64,000 nucleotides of DNA from Niastella vici (GTDB taxonomy: Bacteria; Bacteroidota; Bacteroidia; Chitinophagales; Chitinophagaceae): assembly GCF_002077945.1 (NCBI RefSeq), contig NZ_LVYD01000058.1, forward strand, positions 124,001 to 188,000, given 5' to 3'. This document shows positions 46,190 through 54,690 of this stretch, piece by piece. The notes below the pieces were generated by a model that worked only from the letters and a program-made list of their open reading frames with translations, searched no databases and was not told where the DNA came from. Position 1 is the first letter of the stretch. Each line of letters begins with the position of its first letter. The position numbers and the translations under genes are program-made.

Positions 46190-46224
46190 AAAAAAGAGTC
46201 CCGATAAAATCGGGACTCTTTTTT
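46190..46224. terminator. Bidirectional perfect terminator hairpin
   Basis: The left arm AAAAAAGAGTCCCGAT (46190-46205) and right arm ATCGGGACTCTTTTTT (46209-46224) are exact complements with a 3-nt loop. The A/T runs serve both strands. It starts 3 nt after the M28 stop and lies between convergent genes. Confidence 0.9.
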
Positions 46225-46266
46225 GTGAAAACACTATTTGATAGTTGAATGACTGAACATAGTTGT

Positions 46267-46659
46267 TTACTGGAGTTTGTTTACTACAGTTTCTTCAACA
46301 TAAGTATGGCTTCTGTTGATGATATACACTTCAGTAGTGTTATTCTTCTTTGACTTAACTGCTACATGCAATGCAGTGTCACCGAAATCTTCAGATTTCA
46401 ACATGAACTTCTTGGTGATATTAGCACCTTTGAATTTATCAGTATAGATAACGTTACCGGTTTCATCACGGAAAGTTACCGTGAACTCATCCTCATCTGT
46501 GTTTGCCAGGTCCAGCTGAAATACAGGCTGGTTTTCCATGTTTCCGATGAATTTCAGTTCGGTTGTATGTTTGGTTTTACCTTCGTCGTTAGCCAGTGTT
46601 ACAGTAGTGAATCCTAAGGTTAAGGCGATTAATGCGATGATAGTGATTGACTTTTTCAT
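46267..46659 (-). CDS. Small secreted protein of unknown function
   Basis: The start at 46659 gives a 130-aa protein with a clear signal peptide (MKKSITIIALIALTLGFTTVTLA). The mature part is rich in charged residues and looks like a single Ig-like beta domain: LKFIGNMENQPVFQLDLANTDEDEFTVTFRDETGNVIYTDKFKG. It is a common type of small periplasmic protein in Chitinophagaceae without assigned function. No cysteines and no lipobox are visible. The frame is open further upstream, but the signal peptide fixes the start. Confidence 0.75.
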   Translation of the reverse strand: MKKSITIIALIALTLGFTTVTLANDEGKTKHTTELKFIGNMENQPVFQLDLANTDEDEFTVTFRDETGNVIYTDKFKGANITKKFMLKSEDFGDTALHVAVKSKKNNTTEVYIINRSHTYVEETVVNKLQ

Positions 46660-46888
46660 AGATGAAATGTTATATGTTAATTGTCTGATTACGTATTTGC
46701 CGTATGGAGTTACAATCGTGGAGGCAGGCAATTCGTAGATTTCGTGGAGTGGGCAACGTACTTTTACCAGATTTACACCCTTTGGTGTGGTTTGTTGCGT
46801 TTCGTAATGCAAACATACGGCGGCATATGCTTATCCGAAAACCAATAAAAGTCACATTTTAGGATGGGTAAGGCCCCTATAAAAAGTT
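46660..46888. other. Intergenic stretch without recognised gene
   Basis: This stretch lies upstream of the small secreted protein gene, so it should hold that promoter, but I find no clear TTG/TAnnTTTG pair. The frame of the downstream gene stays open back to 46812 without a signal peptide or coding character. Between the terminator at 46889 and the stop at 47071 there is a short ATTGACCATT-type repeat (near 47040-47055), also seen at 51747-51775. Confidence 0.5.
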
Positions 46889-46913
46889 AAAACCCGCTGT
46901 GGTAGCGGGTTTT
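46889..46913 (-). terminator. Intrinsic terminator downstream of the type IX cargo gene
   Basis: The perfect 10-bp stem AAAACCCGCT / AGCGGGTTTT has a 5-nt loop. On the minus strand it is followed by a T-rich stretch. It lies about 157 nt beyond the stop at 47071. Confidence 0.7.
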
Positions 46914-47070
46914 ACTGAAAAGTGGTCATGATCTCCAACCTGTTTTCGTGTGATTAAGTAGCCATAAAATCATAAAAAACTAACGGAGAGGGGTGATGCT
47001 GGCAAAATCTTTTTGAACATAAAAATTCGGGCGCCCATTCACCATTGACCATTCCACCCCTCACCATTAT

Positions 47071-48195
47071 TTATTTCTTCTGCACCTTCATTTTCCGGTT
47101 ACCTGCACTGATAACATATATACCCGGTTGTAACTCATTGAAGTTGATGCTAACGGTATTATTTAATGCCGGAGGCGATTGATACACCTGCTGCCCGAAC
47201 AGGTTGGTAACCGTTATCTGTTCACCAGCCGTAACACCATATACCGTAACAAGTGAAGTAACTGGATTGGGATAGCATTTTAGTACAGGGATGGCTGTTA
47301 ATTCAAATGGCTGAACTGTTGAATAACGCACCTCACCTGATGCGGAAAGTGTTTTCAGCCGGTAGAACGACCTGCCGGTCAATGGATTTACATCGTTAAA
47401 TGTATATGCCGACGTCAGGTTGTTTTTTTGCAGGCTGCCATTGACTGGTTCCCATTTGGTGCCATTAGCCGAACGTTCAACTGTGAACGAAGCAGCTTCA
47501 TCGCCATTCCAGTTCCAGGAAAGCTGGGCCGAATTGCTGGTGGCATTGGCTACAGTAAATTGAATAGATTGGGCCGATAAAAGGCTGGGGGCTAAATAAT
47601 AAACGGTCATGCTGATGTAATCGATGCGTGCAGCAGGAAAGAGCCCAATATCGCCTACTATTTTGGCAGAAATGGCAATACCGAAGTTCGCGCTATTTAT
47701 ATCAGACGGGGTCCAGCTGGTACCCCAAAGCTCACCATTATACCCATAGGTGGTATTGGCATCACCGGTAGGCCATACGACATTTGTTTTTTCCAGGTCT
47801 GATCCGGTGATCTTCCCGTTTTTAATAATGCGCACACTGTTGTCTGTTACATAGGCAGTATTGAGTATGAAAATGGAGGAGCTTTTTTCTATGTTTACCT
47901 CAATACCGCAAATGGTAGCAGCGGTGGGAATGGAAAAACCGAAATCAGTGGCCTTCAGGGTATCTGTTTCGCCGCTAAATAACAGGGATTGGGCTGTAGC
48001 ACGGCTGTTATCACTGGAAAAACAGTTTGAAGGATTGGTAAAAGAATAATCGCCTGTGGCATCGCTGACTGCAGCGCCTGGGCTATTAGGCCCCGAAGCT
48101 ATACATTGGGCCTTTACAAACTGGATAGAAAAAAGAACATAGCAGAAAAAGAACATAACGGTCTTGCCCGACCGGGTTAAGGGTACTGGATACAT
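47071..48195 (-). CDS. Secreted protein with type IX sorting domain
   Basis: The 374-aa protein has a signal peptide (FVKAQC), a beta-sandwich N-terminal region of about 180 residues, a fibronectin-III-like repeat (FTVANATSNSAQLSWNWNGDEAASFTVERSANG), and a C-terminal type A sorting domain: LKCYPNPVTSLVTVYGV, VTNLFGQQVYQ and GIYVISAGNRKMKVQKK. It should be exported by the type IX system encoded in part at 22883-29555 and processed by PorU. No catalytic motif was found, so it may be an adhesin or surface structural protein. Confidence 0.88.
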   Translation of the reverse strand: MYPVPLTRSGKTVMFFFCYVLFSIQFVKAQCIASGPNSPGAAVSDATGDYSFTNPSNCFSSDNSRATAQSLLFSGETDTLKATDFGFSIPTAATICGIEVNIEKSSSIFILNTAYVTDNSVRIIKNGKITGSDLEKTNVVWPTGDANTTYGYNGELWGTSWTPSDINSANFGIAISAKIVGDIGLFPAARIDYISMTVYYLAPSLLSAQSIQFTVANATSNSAQLSWNWNGDEAASFTVERSANGTKWEPVNGSLQKNNLTSAYTFNDVNPLTGRSFYRLKTLSASGEVRYSTVQPFELTAIPVLKCYPNPVTSLVTVYGVTAGEQITVTNLFGQQVYQSPPALNNTVSINFNELQPGIYVISAGNRKMKVQKK

Positions 48196-48391
48196 GGTTA
48201 CTGGGGTTAATGATAATTGTATTTACGCGCTCATCTTTAACCAACCTCACATTAGCGTATACTAAAAACACCGGAAGTATACAGAAGAACCAGTATGGAT
48301 TAAGGAATATATATGTATTAAGGGATATGTATATTTGTTTCTAAGGGAAAGGCTTTATATGTCTATGTTACATATGTAGTTGAAAGGTGGT

Positions 48392-49132
48392 TTAAATACC
48401 TAGTACAGACTTCAATTTTGCATAACCGGTTTTGCTAACCGGTACCTGTGCTCCGGTTGATAATTGCGCCAGAAAGTTTTCTTTTTCATAGGGATCAATG
48501 CGGGTAACCAGTTGCACGTTCACCATATAGGAGCGGTGGATACGTACAAACTGTTGAGGATTCAATACCTTTTCAAAATGGCCCATGGTCTTGTTTTTCA
48601 GGAATGAGCCATCTTTGGTATGGATCTTTACATAATCGTCGGCAGCCTCGAGGTAATGCACTTCATCAATGGGAATGATCTTTATTTTATTACCGGTCTT
48701 GACCACTATCCGCTGGTTTTGCTGGGGACCCTGCGCCGCAGTATCAAGCAGTTCGCGGGTATTGCTGGCTGTAGTGGCCGAATCGCGTTCGGTTAACCGT
48801 TCCATGGCTTTGTTGAACCGTTCCTGGCTGAAGGGTTTTAACAGATAATCCACCGCATGGCTTTCAAATGCTTTAATGGCATATTCATCAAAGGCAGTGC
48901 AAAAAATAACGGCTGGTGGCTGTTCTATTAGTTCCAGCATTTCAAACCCATTGATTTTGGGCATTTGAATATCGAGGAATACCACATCGGGCTGGTGCTG
49001 CATAATGGCTTTAATACCTTCAAATCCATCATTACATTCCTGCACCACAGTAATTCCGGATTGTTGCAGCAAATATTCTTTTACAACCATGCGTGCCAGT
49101 GGCTCATCATCTACAATAATAGCTTTTTTCAT
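48392..49132 (-). CDS. LytTR family response regulator
   Basis: The 246-aa protein has a receiver domain (IIVDDEPLARMVV, phosphoacceptor D54 in VVFLDIQMPKINGFEM, Lys in LLKPFSQERF) and a LytTR DNA-binding domain (VHYLEAADDYVKIHT, FVRIHRSYMVNVQLV). It is the last gene of a run of four on the minus strand and starts 13 nt after its cognate kinase stop. Likely targets are envelope-stress genes, including its own operon. Confidence 0.93.
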   Translation of the reverse strand: MKKAIIVDDEPLARMVVKEYLLQQSGITVVQECNDGFEGIKAIMQHQPDVVFLDIQMPKINGFEMLELIEQPPAVIFCTAFDEYAIKAFESHAVDYLLKPFSQERFNKAMERLTERDSATTASNTRELLDTAAQGPQQNQRIVVKTGNKIKIIPIDEVHYLEAADDYVKIHTKDGSFLKNKTMGHFEKVLNPQQFVRIHRSYMVNVQLVTRIDPYEKENFLAQLSTGAQVPVSKTGYAKLKSVLGI

Positions 49133-49145
49133 CTAAGTATGTGTT

Positions 49146-50186
49146 TTAAATGGGCTGTGGAATTTTTATTACAGTGGTAAACTGGTTTTCGGTGTGTTGG
49201 GTGTTCAGGAGATCGTGCCGGGCAAACATCAAATACAAACGGCGTTGTACTGAGCTCAATCCAAATCCCGTTCCCTGTTTAGGTGATGAGGTTTCGGGGT
49301 CGAAAGGATTTTGGATGGAAACAACCAGGTAATTGTTTTCCTGAACAACGGTAATGCTTATGGTCACTTCTTCAGTTGTATCGTATAAACCAAATTTGAT
49401 GGCATTCTCTACCAGGGGCTGTAACAACATGCTGGGCAATTGCAGTTTGCCGGCTGCTTCAGAACTGTTGACTGCCGTGTTCAGGCGATGGCCAAAACGC
49501 ACTTTTTCTATATCAAGGTATAATTGTAAATGTTGTAATTCATCGTCCAGACTGATCCACAGGTTCTCTTCTTTTTTTAATGTGCCGCGCAGGAAATCAC
49601 TCAACTGCTGGATCATTTTGCGCGCCTGCGCCGGTTGTATGGTGATCAATGCGCTGATCGAATTCAGGCTGTTGAACAAAAAATGCGGTTGTAATTGCTG
49701 ACGTAATTTATACAGTTCGGCTTCACGTGCCAGTTTCTCGGCATCTGTTTTCCGGAGGTCGCTGTCTTTCTGTTCTTCGAGTGTAAAATACAGTTCGCAG
49801 ATAAGGGCCATGCAACAGGTTATCAACAGGGCTATATCAAATCGGATGGGCATGAACTTGTTGAGGAACTGCAGGTATACGGTTTCTCCGGGAAAAATGT
49901 TACCCATGGCATACTTTACCAGCGCGCTCCAGATACCACATTTAACCGCGCAAATGATAATGATATAGATGTATTTTCCTTTTTTAGGAATATAATACCG
50001 GAGACTATTGGCAATGATTATAGTTATAGCTGCCAGCAATGCATTACTCACGAGACTGTCAATGACTGCAACTTTTGCAGAAAATCCCCAATCCTGCAAT
50101 ATCTTCACCTGCATCAGCGACCAGGTAAGCCAGGCTGCCGCAAATATTGATTTGTTCTTTAATGTACCAAGTGGTGATGATGCCAC
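49146..50186 (-). CDS. Sensor histidine kinase, LytS type
   Basis: The 346-aa protein has four membrane helices (about residues 10-135), a coiled coil, and a His_kinase domain with H168 in QLQPHFLFNSLNSI, N-box LVENAIKFGLYD and G-box GTGFGLSSVQRRL. There is no large extracellular domain. Like LiaS-type kinases it may sense through the membrane or through a partner; a LiaF-like protein is encoded upstream in the same gene run. The gap to the DUF4288 gene is 25 nt. Confidence 0.92.
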   Translation of the reverse strand: MASSPLGTLKNKSIFAAAWLTWSLMQVKILQDWGFSAKVAVIDSLVSNALLAAITIIIANSLRYYIPKKGKYIYIIIICAVKCGIWSALVKYAMGNIFPGETVYLQFLNKFMPIRFDIALLITCCMALICELYFTLEEQKDSDLRKTDAEKLAREAELYKLRQQLQPHFLFNSLNSISALITIQPAQARKMIQQLSDFLRGTLKKEENLWISLDDELQHLQLYLDIEKVRFGHRLNTAVNSSEAAGKLQLPSMLLQPLVENAIKFGLYDTTEEVTISITVVQENNYLVVSIQNPFDPETSSPKQGTGFGLSSVQRRLYLMFARHDLLNTQHTENQFTTVIKIPQPI

Positions 50187-50211
50187 ATTTAAAAATTTAA
50201 TGAACGCCGGA

Positions 50212-50571
50212 TTAAAATAACTGCAAATATTTATGCGTGTTGTTTGCTTTTATATGGGCGGCTTTTTTATGCACCAGTTCCATATACAATCCTGCATTAT
50301 CGGTTTCCTGTATCCGCGAATATAATTCTGCGCCGTCGATAAGGGCCGATATTTTATACAGCTCACACACATTCACAAACTGCCAGGTAACTAATTTTTG
50401 TTGCTGGTTCAGAAACATTTCCTGCTCCTGTTCACCAATGGCCTTTGCTTTATCAAATGCCTCGTTTTCGTCAGCGGCCTGTATCAGTCGCAATTGCTCA
50501 TCAAACTGGGCTGTATGGTCACCTTCGCCACAAACGATCCTGTATACTATTTTTGCCAGAAACCAGTTCAT
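50212..50571 (-). CDS. DUF4288 domain protein
   Basis: The 119-aa soluble protein has the pattern MNWFLAKIVYRIVCGEGDHTAQFDEQLRLIQAADENEAFDKAKAIGEQE, which I recognise as DUF4288. The family is small and its biochemical role unknown. No signal peptide or membrane segment is present, so it is cytoplasmic. It lies between the LiaF-like gene (37-nt gap) and the LytS kinase gene (25-nt gap), which makes it a candidate modulator of this signalling unit. Confidence 0.82.
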   Translation of the reverse strand: MNWFLAKIVYRIVCGEGDHTAQFDEQLRLIQAADENEAFDKAKAIGEQEQEMFLNQQQKLVTWQFVNVCELYKISALIDGAELYSRIQETDNAGLYMELVHKKAAHIKANNTHKYLQLF

Positions 50572-50608
50572 ACAATAGGTAATTTTAATGGTTGGGAGAA
50601 AAGTTTTA

Positions 50609-51484
50609 TTAAAAGCTTTTTATTTCAATGCCGCCGAAGAAAGTGGTTCCGTTCAATATAACTACTTTGTCTTCGTCATAACTGTTTTGCGGAGCGCGTT
50701 TGTCTTCAATGCCACCGAACACGGCAACCATTTCAGAACGTATTTGCCAGTGGGGCGGAATGATCAGTTTGGCACCGCCGAATATTTGTACCAGTTCAAT
50801 GACTATATTTCCTTTGAAATCGGCCTGCGTTAAATTGATCTCGGCGCCGCCGAATATGGTTACAATGTCGCCGCCTTTGAAGTTTTTTGAATACACCAGT
50901 TTTTTTACATTGCCGAAGATCGTTACCGTTTCGAGCCAGTTATCACTGTTCCTTCTATCGTCTTCTCTTTGGGGGGGTATTACAGTTGGCTGGGGTTCAG
51001 TTAGGTTTTCACCGGTTGACGTTTGTACTGTATGTGGCCATTTTTCCCAGTCCTGGTTATCATATCTTTCCCTGAACCTGTCCCATTTTTCATGCCATTT
51101 GCGGTGCCGGCGTGGGGCCAACATGATGATCAGGCCTAATGCAATGATCACCACCGGCCAAATGAAATGATGTATAGGAATGGCAGGCCATATTTTGTCG
51201 AGCAGGAAAACCGCACCTACTCCTGTGATGATAATCCAACCCGGATCGCGGAAGGCATTGCCGGCGCCGGCCAGCAAGCCAAACGCAACTAATATCATGG
51301 GCCAGGTGAAAAGCCAGTCTGGAAATGGGAAACCAAATTCTTTTAACAGTAAAATGCCGCCAATGCACAGTAACAACAAACCTGCCAGTACACTGCCGCT
51401 TTTTCTCCGCCTCTTCATGAATTCTTTACTTTGGGCTTTTATAAAGGCTTTCCGCCGCTGTTCTTTTAAACTCTTGTCGCGCAT
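50609..51484 (-). CDS. LiaF-like membrane protein (LiaI/LiaF transmembrane and C-terminal beta domain)
   Basis: The 291-aa protein has an Arg/Lys-rich cytoplasmic start, then about four helices (SVLAGLLLLCIGGILLLKEFGFPFPDWLF and following), a charged linker, and a beta-helix-like C-terminal domain with repeated VTIFGNVKK, VTIFGGAEI, VQIFGGAKL and VAVFGGIED strands. This layout matches LiaF, which represses the LiaS kinase in Firmicutes, and the cell-wall-active antibiotics response family. It is first of four closely spaced genes with a LytS/LytTR pair. A consensus promoter precedes it. Confidence 0.87.
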   Translation of the reverse strand: MRDKSLKEQRRKAFIKAQSKEFMKRRRKSGSVLAGLLLLCIGGILLLKEFGFPFPDWLFTWPMILVAFGLLAGAGNAFRDPGWIIITGVGAVFLLDKIWPAIPIHHFIWPVVIIALGLIIMLAPRRHRKWHEKWDRFRERYDNQDWEKWPHTVQTSTGENLTEPQPTVIPPQREDDRRNSDNWLETVTIFGNVKKLVYSKNFKGGDIVTIFGGAEINLTQADFKGNIVIELVQIFGGAKLIIPPHWQIRSEMVAVFGGIEDKRAPQNSYDEDKVVILNGTTFFGGIEIKSF

Positions 51485-51501
51485 CGATTAATAATTTTAC
51501 A

Positions 51502-51532
51502 CAAAGCTATCCCTGCCAGCGTCATAAGACAA
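51502..51532 (-). promoter_or_regulatory. Consensus promoter of the liaF-like operon
   Basis: On the minus strand TTG (51532-51530), 20 nt, then TAGCTTTG (51509-51502) match the Bacteroidota -33/-7 consensus. The box ends 17 nt before the ATG at 51484, predicting a leader of roughly 13 nt. Confidence 0.65.
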
Positions 51533-51561
51533 GCGCCGGCCGCCAGGCAGAACCTATAAGT

Positions 51562-51686
51562 CGGTAAAACCGGTTGTTTTACCGGTAAAAGCTCCCTGGC
51601 CCCCTAAAGGGGGGAATAATCCCGACTAAAATCGGGACAGGTTGTGTTAGTGTGATAACCAGACGGTCCTGAGTGGAGTCGAAGGA
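51562..51686. repeat. Cluster of four different short palindromes
   Basis: In order: CGGTAAAAC / GTTTTACCG (51562-51584, perfect 9-bp arms); CCCCC-TAAA-GGGGG (51600-51614); TCCCGACT...ATCGGGA (51620-51637); TCCTGAGTGGAGTCGAAGGA (51667-51686). Cores of the last two occur elsewhere in the window. This resembles a mosaic of interspersed repeats. It fills the gap between the liaF-like promoter and the end of the Crp/Fnr gene; no gene is seen in it. Confidence 0.55.
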
Positions 51687-51744
51687 CTGTCTCCGGCACG
51701 TACCTCGCCTATGGCGGGAAGCCCGGGGATTCCAATTCCAACAG

Positions 51745-52458
51745 CTATTGACCATTGTTCATTGACCATTGTCCATCCCCCCGTCCGAACGGTTCATCCG
51801 GGCGGGTATCCACCTCATTGATGGTCTTTGATAGCTTGCTTCTGATGCGGCTAAGCGTTTCGAGGGTCATACCCAGGTAAGAAGCAATGAATCTAAGCGG
51901 AACCCGGTTCAGCAGATTGCTTTTGGTGGCAATAAAATGTTTGTATTTGGAAGTGGCTTCCATGAGACGGGCAATGAAAGCTCTTTCTTCTGCATCGCGG
52001 TAATATTTTTCCAATACCTTTCTTCCCACAATATTTGCTTCGGGGAAATTATCGTACAGGTATTGCAGGTCTTCCAGGTTCAGGGCCGTGAGCTCGCAAT
52101 CTTCCAGCGCCTGGATGTTTTCGCGTGCCGGTTGCTGTAAGCCAAAGCTGGTAATACAGGTAACCAGTTCCTGTTCACTCGATATCCAGGTAGTGATCTC
52201 TTTTGACCCTTCTTTTATATAGCTGCGCAAAATACCTTTCCTTATGAGGTAGATGCTGTTGCACATGCCGCCTGCATTTACAAGGTATTCGCCTTTATGC
52301 AAATGACCCGAATACGTTTTTTGGTTCATGAACTCCTGAACAGTTGCACTAATAGGATATATATTCTTTACAAAAAGTGTAAAAGCTGATTCGGGAATGG
52401 ACGTTTTTATTTGCCTTTGCTCCACTGCCTGCGCATTGTTTACGGTTGATGTCGACAT
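51745..52458 (-). CDS. Crp/Fnr family transcriptional regulator
   Basis: The 237-aa protein has an N-terminal cyclic-nucleotide-binding-like beta roll (SGHLHKGEYLVNAGGMCNSIYLIRKGILRSYI) and a C-terminal winged helix (VPLRFIASYLGMTLETLSRIRSKL). The residues that bind cAMP in Crp are not preserved and there is no Fnr-type cysteine cluster, so the ligand is unknown. The last 20 or so residues (TRPDEPFGRGDGQWSMNNGQ) look foreign: they are encoded by a CCGTCCGAAC...GGGCGGG palindrome and ATTGACCATT repeats. Confidence 0.88.
   Translation of the reverse strand: MSTSTVNNAQAVEQRQIKTSIPESAFTLFVKNIYPISATVQEFMNQKTYSGHLHKGEYLVNAGGMCNSIYLIRKGILRSYIKEGSKEITTWISSEQELVTCITSFGLQQPARENIQALEDCELTALNLEDLQYLYDNFPEANIVGRKVLEKYYRDAEERAFIARLMEATSKYKHFIATKSNLLNRVPLRFIASYLGMTLETLSRIRSKLSKTINEVDTRPDEPFGRGDGQWSMNNGQ
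51748..51815. repeat. Interspersed repeats forming the 3' end of the Crp/Fnr gene
   Basis: 51747-51775 carries ATTGACCATTG twice, like the intergenic stretch near 47040. 51781-51806 is a GC-rich imperfect palindrome with GTTCATCCGGGCGG (51792-51805), matched at 54604-54617 by GTTCATTCAGGCGG. The segment is translated as the tail of the regulator. Confidence 0.5.
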
Positions 52459-52658
52459 CTTCTAAGGTTTTTTGGTTCCTGAATGGGATTTGGTTTAAAC
52501 CTTTTGGGATTCAGAGGAAAGGCGGAGTTAATAGTAGTAGCAGGTGCTATTACTAAAGATAAAAAGAAAATTTCAGTTTAGTGGTAATTATAATATGATA
52601 TTGGTAACCTTAACTGGGTATTTCGATCATTATTTTACTGTAAAATTGATGCTGATTA

Positions 52659-54314
52659 TTAAAGTGTTTTCTGAACCAGTTTAAACGCATCACCATCAAA
52701 AAGACCGAGGTCGCTTAATTTCAAATGCGGAATAACCAGCAATGCCATAAAGGAAAGGGTCATAAAGGGTGCCGCCAGGGTGCTACCCTGTGATTTGGCC
52801 ATGGCATCAATGGCTGTATAGGAATTGGCTACTTCGTAACCGTCTTCAGCACTCATTAACCCGGCAACGGGTAAGGGCAATACCAGGGATGCCTGTTCAC
52901 TTACACAACTTACACCGCCCCGTTCTGCTATAACCAGGTTAACTGCCTTACACAGACTTTCATCGTCAACACCCACCGCCACAATATTATGGCTGTCATG
53001 TGCAACGGAAGATGCAATGGCGCCCTGCTTCAATCCCGTATTCTTAATAAACGCCAATGCCACTACCGCATTGGTATAGCGGTTCACCACGGCTATTTTC
53101 AGGATATCCCTTTCCGTATCACTCACCATATAGCCATCGCTGGTTGCAGGTGGCAATAACAGTTTATTGGTGATCAGTTGTCCATCGAGCGCCTCAATGA
53201 CTGGTATAGTGGTTTGGCCATTCCAGGGCAGCAGGAAGTCGGCCACTTTTTTAGGACTGCAATTGAAATTATTGATGAGTCCCGAAGTTTGAGAGGCTAT
53301 GCGCGAATGACCGTCTTCGGCCACCAGTTCACCGTTGATATAGGTTTGCAGCACGTTGAACTGTTGCAGGTCGCTGGTGACAATAAAATCGGCGTCATCG
53401 CCGGTGCGCAGCAGCCCAACCGGTAGTTTGTAATGTAACACCGGGTTCACGCATGCGGCCTGTAATACGCTGAACACATCTATACCTTTGGCCACCGCCC
53501 GGGCGCAAAGCTGGTTAATATGACCGGCTACCAGGCTATCGGGGTGTTTATCATCACTGCCAAACATGATCTGTTGCGGATAGTCGTTCAGCAAATCGAT
53601 CAGGGCTTCAAAATTGCGGGCAGCGCTTCCTTCGCGGATAATGATCTTCATGCCATACTGCAGTTTATCCAGGGCTTCCTCGCGGGTAAAACATTCGTGA
53701 TCGGTGCTGATGGTCACTTTTCCCGGTTCACCGGCTTCAATGTACTTCCGGGCCTCATCACCCCGCAAGCCCGGGGCATGCCCATCAATGGGTTTGCCTG
53801 CCTGCCGGGCTGCCTGTATCTTTTGCATTACCGCCGGGTCTTTGTACAGCACCCCGGGGAAATTCATCATTTCGCTTAAGTAAGGTATTTCTTCTTTTTG
53901 TAACAGGGTGGCTACTTCTTCTGCATCGAGGGTGGCGCCTGCGGTCTCATAAACGGTAGCTGGTACACAACTGGGCGCTCCAAAGAAGAATTTGAATGGA
54001 ACGGTGCGCCCGTTTTCAATCATGTATTCAACCCCCTTCATACCGCAAACATTGGCAATTTCATGCGGATCGCTGATGGTGGCAACGGTGCCATGTACTA
54101 CTGCCAGCCGGGCAAACTGGCGGGGCACCAGCATGGAGCTCTCAATATGTACGTGACTGTCAATAAAACCGGGGAGAATAAAGCGCTTCGGTTCCAACCC
54201 TTCTTCTTCTAAAGGCGTTATGGATGCTATTTTCCCGTTCACAACGGTCACTTCAGCCGGATATATTTTTTTCTGCCATGTGTCTACGAGATTGCCTTTT
54301 ATAGAATAGTTCAT
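52659..54314 (-). CDS. ade: Adenine deaminase
   Basis: Ade converts adenine to hypoxanthine in purine salvage. The 551-aa amidohydrolase has the metal-binding start [71 protein letters not shown] and [16 protein letters not shown], then a C-terminal domain with [21 protein letters not shown]. Length and motif order fit the bacterial Ade family. It is a single gene divergent from the secreted protein gene at 54691. Confidence 0.95.
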   Translation of the reverse strand: MNYSIKGNLVDTWQKKIYPAEVTVVNGKIASITPLEEEGLEPKRFILPGFIDSHVHIESSMLVPRQFARLAVVHGTVATISDPHEIANVCGMKGVEYMIENGRTVPFKFFFGAPSCVPATVYETAGATLDAEEVATLLQKEEIPYLSEMMNFPGVLYKDPAVMQKIQAARQAGKPIDGHAPGLRGDEARKYIEAGEPGKVTISTDHECFTREEALDKLQYGMKIIIREGSAARNFEALIDLLNDYPQQIMFGSDDKHPDSLVAGHINQLCARAVAKGIDVFSVLQAACVNPVLHYKLPVGLLRTGDDADFIVTSDLQQFNVLQTYINGELVAEDGHSRIASQTSGLINNFNCSPKKVADFLLPWNGQTTIPVIEALDGQLITNKLLLPPATSDGYMVSDTERDILKIAVVNRYTNAVVALAFIKNTGLKQGAIASSVAHDSHNIVAVGVDDESLCKAVNLVIAERGGVSCVSEQASLVLPLPVAGLMSAEDGYEVANSYTAIDAMAKSQGSTLAAPFMTLSFMALLVIPHLKLSDLGLFDGDAFKLVQKTL

Positions 54315-54383
54315 GCATTTTCGTTTGAAGTGGACCTATATCTGATTCCGACAAGCTGAAGTTAGAAGTACGAGGTAATTGCT

Positions 54384-54472
54384 GATTTTGAGATTTGGCG
54401 ATTTGGGGATTTGCTTTGGTTTTGACATTTTCCATAAATCTTAAAATCTCTAAATTCCGAAATCTAAAAATC
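54384..54472. repeat. Periodic imperfect inverted repeat (GATTT units)
   Basis: The left arm (54384-54413) and the reverse complement of the right arm (54436-54472) match at about 23 of 30 positions. Both are built from GATTT units spaced about 8 nt apart. The palindrome remnant GTTCATTCAGGCGG (54604-54617) lies downstream. The 376-nt gap between ade and the next gene holds no other recognisable element. Confidence 0.5.
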
Positions 54473-54690
54473 CTGACTTACTTCGGTTTTTCCAGGCACA
54501 ATATTAATTTAAAAAGATATTGGCTCTTTGTAATATTTTAACAGGACAACCCACTAATTTTATAAATTCTCCCAACCGGGAAGCCGCCCGCCTGCCCGAA
54601 TACGTTCATTCAGGCGGAAATGACCATTCGGATGGGTTAACTAAAAGGCCGATTTATAAAACCATTTTACCAATCAAAAAAGTTCAAAAA

